NCBI GenBank assembly: GCA_015680685.1 | Contig: MNCI01002098.1 | Location: forward strand, 737,873 to 801,872 | DNA length: 64,000 bases | Direction: 5' to 3' | From: Gnetum montanum | Lineage: Eukaryota; Streptophyta; Gnetopsida; Gnetales; Gnetaceae | Part shown: positions 59,641 to 64,000 of the stretch, piece by piece | Numbering within the stretch: position 1 is the first letter of the stretch | Layout: the number at the start of each line of letters is the position of its first letter | Program-made: the position numbers and the translations under genes | Notes under the pieces: model-generated | What the model was told of the DNA's origin: nothing | The model's input: the letters and a program-made list of their open reading frames with translations, nothing else | Database searches by the model: none

Positions 59641-60960
59641 AGTATGGATGGCCATCTCTCCCATGACTAAGTTGAAAGCAGGAGATTTGAAAAATTGAGC
59701 ATGGTTGTCCATCCATTAAGGTGTTGCTTCAATTGGCTTCCTTATACTCATGGAAAGGTTTGATTTGTTGCACGTTGAATTATTATTTTTTGTTTGGGCT
59801 CTCAAGTTTGTAGATTAACATGGCCCTAGAAGGAAAGGTTTCATAAAAGATATAAGGCCCTTCTCACAATATCTAAAACTTAGTTTGTTGAGGTATGTGT
59901 GTGGGGTTCTAGTAGAGGACTTTATCTCCTTGTTGAAATTTGACTTTTCTAATTCTAAGGTCATGGCATTTTTTGTTAAATTCCTATGCAACTCATTAGA
60001 TGATAGGACCACCAATCAGTTTTCATCTAGTAGGTTGAGATTTATTAATCTTTCTTTTTGTGCTAGACTTAACTCAAGGTCAAGGTCACAATCTATTGAA
60101 AGTATATAGAGCTCAAATTGAATAGGAAGAGTTGACAATTTTCTATACACCAGCTCATAGGGAGAGTAGCCTATAGGAAGCTTCTAGGTGGTGCAATAGG
60201 CTTCGAGGGAATCATTGATTTTTATGCTCTAGTCCTTCCTATATTTGCTAACTGTTCTCATTAGGATCTTTGTGATTTCCCTATTTGTAACCTTAGCTTT
60301 TCTATTGGCTTTAGGATGATAATGTATTGCTAATTATGTTCAACTCCCAAGCATTGCATGAGATTCTAAAAGGTAGTGCTTGTAAAGTAGGTTCCATTAT
60401 CAGAAATTAATGCACATGGCATACCAAACCTATTTATAACATTTTGTTGTACAAACTAAGTAGTAGTAGAAGATGTATAGTTAGTGATGGATATTTCTTT
60501 TTCCCATTTTGTACAATAGTTAATAACAACTATGATGTACACCTTTCCATTTGACATGGGTGTGATGGGACCCATTAAGTCAATGCCCTAGATATTAAAG
60601 AGTTCTAGTGGTGGAATCCACGATTGGGGTTTCCCCATTAAAGCAATCATTCCACCATGATGTTGGCAATGTTAAAAAGAGCTAAAAAATTGGTGATCAT
60701 CCTTGAAAAGTATTGGCCAATAATATCCTACCATCACGATCTTAGTGGCCCTGCATCTCCTAGCATAGTGGCCTTTACAAGGACCCTCATGAGTATCTTG
60801 GAGAACATGCAATTGATCAACATTAGGGATACACCATTGAACCAAGACATCAACACACACCTTGTATAGGTGCCCATTGATCTTCATGAAGTGTTTTACC
60901 TAGTGAAGAAATTGTCAATTCTTCCTAGAGTCTATAGCTCTTGTGACATCTCTAGAGCAA
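59640..60960 (-). pseudogene. Integrase of copy C, two catalytic Asp kept
   Basis: Zinc-binding part at 60887-60672: DTHEGPCKGHYARRCRA and YYWPILFKDDHQFF. Core: GIDLMGPITPMSNGKVYII with Asp at 60581-60579 and SDNGTYF with Asp at 60401-60399, 60 codons apart, the family spacing. The Trp before Gly-Ile-Asp is TAG. The C-terminus ends QFFKSPAFNLVMGEMAIHTNH at about 59710-59640. Several stops remain. Confidence 0.83.
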
Positions 60961-61179
60961 GAAGATAGTGAGAATGCCATTGCACCATTAAGGCATAGTG
61001 GGTAATTGTTCATTTATAGCCTTGACAAGGAGGAGTTCATTAGAAAATTGATTAGACAATGGGCTTTCCTCCTCTTTTTTATCCCATTGTAACTAGGATA
61101 AGTGGTCAATAATCACATTTTCAGTTCTTTTCTGATCTACCAACATAAGATCGAACTCCTACAAAATCACCAACCACCA

Positions 61180-61660
61180 TATGACATAGGGGCTCACCAT
61201 TGGCTTGTTCATTAGGAAGCAAATTCCACTATGGTCTATGTGCATAAAAAATTTGTATCCAAGCACATAGTGCTTAAATTTCTCTAAGGCAAACACCACT
61301 ACCATCAATTTGTTTTCTATGGTGGTGTAGTTTACCTATGCATTCAAAATGATTTGAATTGTATAGTGGATGTAATATGGATGTTTCTTATCATTGAATT
61401 GCATAAGCACAACCTCCTAGCCATAATTTGATCCATCTTTCATGATGTGAAATGGTCTAGACCAATCGAGTGCCTGTAGAATGGGAGTTTCTACAAGTTC
61501 CTCCTTTAGTTGTTGGAATGCATTTTCACATTTCTTAGCCCAAACAAATAGAGTATCTTTCTTTGTTAGCTTGACCAATGATTTTGTGATCNAAAATAGA
61601 GTATCTTTCTTTGTTAGCTTGACCAATGATTTTGTGATCTTAGAAAAATTCTCTATGAAT
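61180..61660 (-). pseudogene. RNase H of copy C (contains assembly duplicate)
   Basis: Start of domain HIMKDGSNYG at about 61450-61417 with the first Asp kept. Upstream connection KKDTLFVWAKKCENAFQQLKEEL reads well but the segment LVKLTKKDTLF occurs twice because of the N join at 61592. The rest (to 61180) contains stops and VFMHIDHSG-like decay. Confidence 0.78.
61546..61639. other. Probable assembly join: 46-bp duplicate around N at 61592
   Basis: 61546-61591 and 61594-61639 are identical 46-base copies on the two sides of the N. Confidence 0.88.
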
Positions 61661-62480
61661 CACGGGTAGTAGCCAGTGTATCCAAGGAATGACCAAACAT
61701 CTTTTACAATTTCTAGTTGATGGGTAATTCCTTGAATGACCCTAATCTTTTCAAGGTCAACATCAATTCCTTCTTGTGAGATTTTATGCCCCAATATAAT
61801 ACCTTCCTAGACCATCAGATGGATCTTCTACCAACTAAGCCAAAGATTGGTCTCCACACATCTTTGGATCACTTGCTCAAGAAAGTCCAAAGCTTACTTA
61901 ATGTAGCCCCATAGGTGGAGAAGTTATCCATGAAGACTTCTATCTTGCTATTGAAAAATAATCAAGACCAGGCATTGGAATGTGGCAGGGGCATTGCATA
62001 AGCCAAATGGCATCCTTCAGTACACAAAAGCTTTCTAGGGACTCATCAAAGTTGTTCTAGCTTGATCCTCTAGTGCGATCTAGATTTGGTTACAACCACT
62101 ATAACCATCTAGAAAATTGTAATAGTAAGGTCCAAATATGGTGTCCAACAGCCGATTCACAAATGACAATGAAAAGTGATCTTTAAATGTTGTCATATTT
62201 AATAATCGGAAGTTAATGTAGACCCACCACTTGCCACCTTTCTTTGGCACAATCACAAGTGCGCTAATCCACTCACTATCTGCAATGGGATAGATAAACC
62301 CTACCTTGAGGAGTTGTTCAATTCCCTCTTTGAAAATCTACTTTAATTTAGGGTTCAATCACTTCTATGGCTACCTCTTTGGCTTCATGGCCGAGTTAGT
62401 GTAGATATGATGCTAGCATATTCTAGGATCAATCTATGTGATTTTAGGATATAACCAAGCAAAGGTTGTTGGCCATTTTT
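61661..62480 (-). pseudogene. Reverse transcriptase of copy C, active site FMDN
   Basis: The active site at 61934-61923 reads VFMDNFSTYG: the second Asp of FMDD is Asn, again a GAC-to-AAC transition. GIILGHKIS-like sequence follows downstream near 61780. Other copy-B motifs are present in decayed form to about 62480. Confidence 0.8.
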
Positions 62481-63310
62481 TGACCACATTTAGAAACATC
62501 TATTTTTGTTTAGGAGAAAGATTTGCATTAATTATTACCAATTGACCATTTTTCAAGAATGCATATTCCATGCTAATAGGTAGAGTTTTTAACTTAGGGG
62601 GCTCTTGTTTAAAATTTTTAGGAATTTCCAACTCTCTCCAATAGGTNATCTTGTTTAAAATTTTTAGGAATTTCCAACTCTCTCCAATAGGTATCATCAT
62701 TTGCATCAGAAGATAGTTGGTGATGAACTTGCTCTAATTCATCCATGCCTTCTACGTAGGCACATGTTAGGCTCTTAATAGGTTCCATGCAAAGTATCCT
62801 GATTCCACAATCAACTATCAACCACTAGGTGTCCTCCTACTTTATGGTTGTTTCATATAGGCACTTTTAAATTTTAGATATATTAGCACACTAACTACAT
62901 GCTTTGATAGCTACACTATTGATGACCAATAGTTTGTACACACAATTGCACCCTATATCACGATACGCAATACATGGAACTTTCTTTCTCTCAATATTTT
63001 TGAATGCATTTTCTTTAAATATTTTAAAGGAAAGATCTTAGATCCCTAATCGTGCATCAACAGTACTCAACCAAGTCATTCCCATGATGATTGAGAAGTC
63101 CCCCTTAGGATTGCCAACTTGGATTACTAGGAAATTGATGGGGTAGGACCACCCACAAATGGTGGTCACAATGTTCTCCACTAGTCCCAAGGGAATAGTG
63201 ATGGACCGATCAACCAACTTGAGACTAATGTTACTCTTCTTAAGTGGAGGTAAGTTCCAAGCCTTATACATCTCATGGGAAATCAAATTAATACCATGAT
63301 TTGAAGGTAA
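62481..63310 (-). pseudogene. Protease and linker of copy C, catalytic loop deleted
   Basis: 63286-63038 is open: MYKAWNLPPLKKSNISLKL, LGLVENIVTTICGWSYPINF, GNPKGDFSIIMGMTWLSTVDARLG. It is the longest uninterrupted family-E protease stretch here. Directly upstream the reading is PSNHGINLIS, so the ALLDSGS loop with the catalytic Asp is missing, a short deletion. The linker has CMEPIKSLTCAYVEGMDELEQ and an N join at 62647. Confidence 0.83.
62603..62692. other. Probable assembly join: 44-bp duplicate around N at 62647
   Basis: 62603-62646 and 62649-62692 are identical 44-base copies; the translated linker therefore shows ELEIPKNFKQ twice. Confidence 0.88.
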
Positions 63311-63319
63311 ATAATGGGA

Positions 63320-63827
63320 CTTACAGGATTAGATAGTTTTCTCGGAAGGTGACTAGCCTTTATCCAATCAGTTATTGCATGATTTAACATGACAGTATGC
63401 ACTTTGGAAGGTGTTTGATTTGAAGGGGACTTAAATTGATTAGATGTAGAGGAAGATGGAGAAGCAGGTTTACTAGTTGTAAGTGTATGTAAGGGTTTAG
63501 TTAGGTTGTTGGATCAAAAGAAAGCTATTTTTTGTGATCTAAATTCTAAAGCACTTAGCTAAGGAGTTGGTTGTAAGTTAATAGCTCTCATTACATTGTG
63601 TTTTTGTGACTAAGGAAAATTTTCTTCCTACATCGATGGAGTAGGTGATAACTAGGTTGAGGATGGAGGGACATATCTAGAAGTATGAGGAGGGTAATAT
63701 GGATGTGAGATTTCCACTCTAGTAGATGGAAAATGAGTTCTGTAATACTCTAAAGGGTAGTAGTGATGTTGGAAGGTGGCATGATTGGAAGAGTCACATG
63801 GAGGAATGGGTTGTTGAACATAGTATC
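63320..63827 (-). pseudogene. Gag C-terminal Pro/Tyr/His-rich tail (copy C), truncated
   Basis: YYVQQPIPPCDSSNHATF, HHYYPLEYYRTHFPS and HPYYPPHTSRYVPPSS (63827-63655) match the tail of copies A and B. The open frame continues past 63827 only because the inserted LTR happens to be open. Zinc knuckle and capsid are beyond the insertion. Confidence 0.7.
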
Positions 63828-64000
63828 TGATGAGTGGCGAGGTACCCCTACACTCCACCATACGAATATGAGTGTACACGCGCAATCCGGTCGAACTCCG
63901 CAGACTAAATGCCTTAACGCCACAAGAAACACTTGGGGTTAATCGTTTGTTGTCTTCCCAGGCTTTCTTGTATGTGTCACGGTGTATGGTTAAGCAAGTC
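63828..64000 (-). repeat. Young family-E LTR, partial, inserted in copy C gag
   Basis: TGATGAGTGGCGAGGTACC starts exactly where the gag similarity stops; continues to the window end. I count ten CpG in these 173 bases, against three, two and one in the matching first ~170 bases of the LTRs at 9209, 56847 and 13136. This points to a more recent insertion. Confidence 0.85.

Larger units (their letters stand above)
56847..63827 (-). mobile_element. Family-E retrotransposon (copy C), extra ORF deleted, gag broken by younger LTR
   Basis: 3' LTR (56847-57720), spacer, integrase, RNase H, RT, protease and the C-terminal part of gag, all on the minus strand. The extra ORF is reduced to about 400 bases next to the LTR. 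At 63828 another family-E LTR begins inside the gag. The left flank is TTATATGC; the right end is outside the window. Confidence 0.85.

Overview
The window looks like intergenic, repeat-rich DNA from a large seed-plant genome. Every recognisable coding segment belongs to a plant LTR retrotransposon (Tat/Ogre-like, Athila-like and chromovirus-like Ty3/gypsy, and Ty1/copia). I found no intact host gene, rRNA, tRNA gene or CRISPR array. The DNA is AT-rich and poor in CpG. Nearly all retroelement frames are broken by stops, many of them TAG or TGA at positions that should be Trp, Gln or Arg, the usual signature of long-term decay of methylated cytosine. The organism cannot be named from the sequence.

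Layout. 1-5738 (+): internally deleted Tat/Ogre-like element (gag tail, protease, integrase, 38-bp tandem repeats, probable 3' LTR with TATA box and stem-loops). 5740-9964 (-): 5' part of an Athila-like element (family E: protease, gag, a primer-binding site matching tRNA-Asp, LTR). 9965-12403 (+): remnant of another family-E element whose LTR (12404-13135 plus 25432-25692) was split by a complete family-E element of 12.3 kb on the minus strand (13136-25426), flanked by a 5-bp target duplication. 25693-32431 (+): deletion derivative of family E (LTR, protease, spacer, extra ORF, LTR). 33073-37400 (+): Ty1/copia remnant. 37440-38727 continuing at 45921-46010: an LTR-like repeat split by a 7.2-kb insertion of unknown class (38728-45920) that carries a 2.7-kb array of imperfect palindromes and a decayed coding region. 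46640-47730 (+): second copia fragment. 47753-53230 (+): chromovirus-like element with both LTRs. 53231-55490: second copy of the LTR-like repeat, split by a probable solo LTR. 56847-63827 (-): another family-E element, broken in its gag by a younger family-E LTR that runs off the end (63828-64000).

Family E dominates the window: seven LTRs or LTR parts and five element bodies. Its LTRs have ends TGATGAG...CTCATCA and are about 0.87-0.99 kb. The primer is tRNA-Asp. The gag carries an unusually short zinc-knuckle-like motif, and the order is gag-PR-RT-RH-INT. A roughly 2-kb non-coding spacer follows. Two of the copies then carry a further sense-strand ORF before the 3' LTR. It combines a motif seen in plant Athila ORF-1 / putative plant transposon proteins with long coiled coils. 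This extra ORF and the palindrome array are the least expected contents.

Four single-N positions are present. Three are flanked by the same 44-64 bases on both sides, so they look like unmerged contig overlaps and create false duplications.
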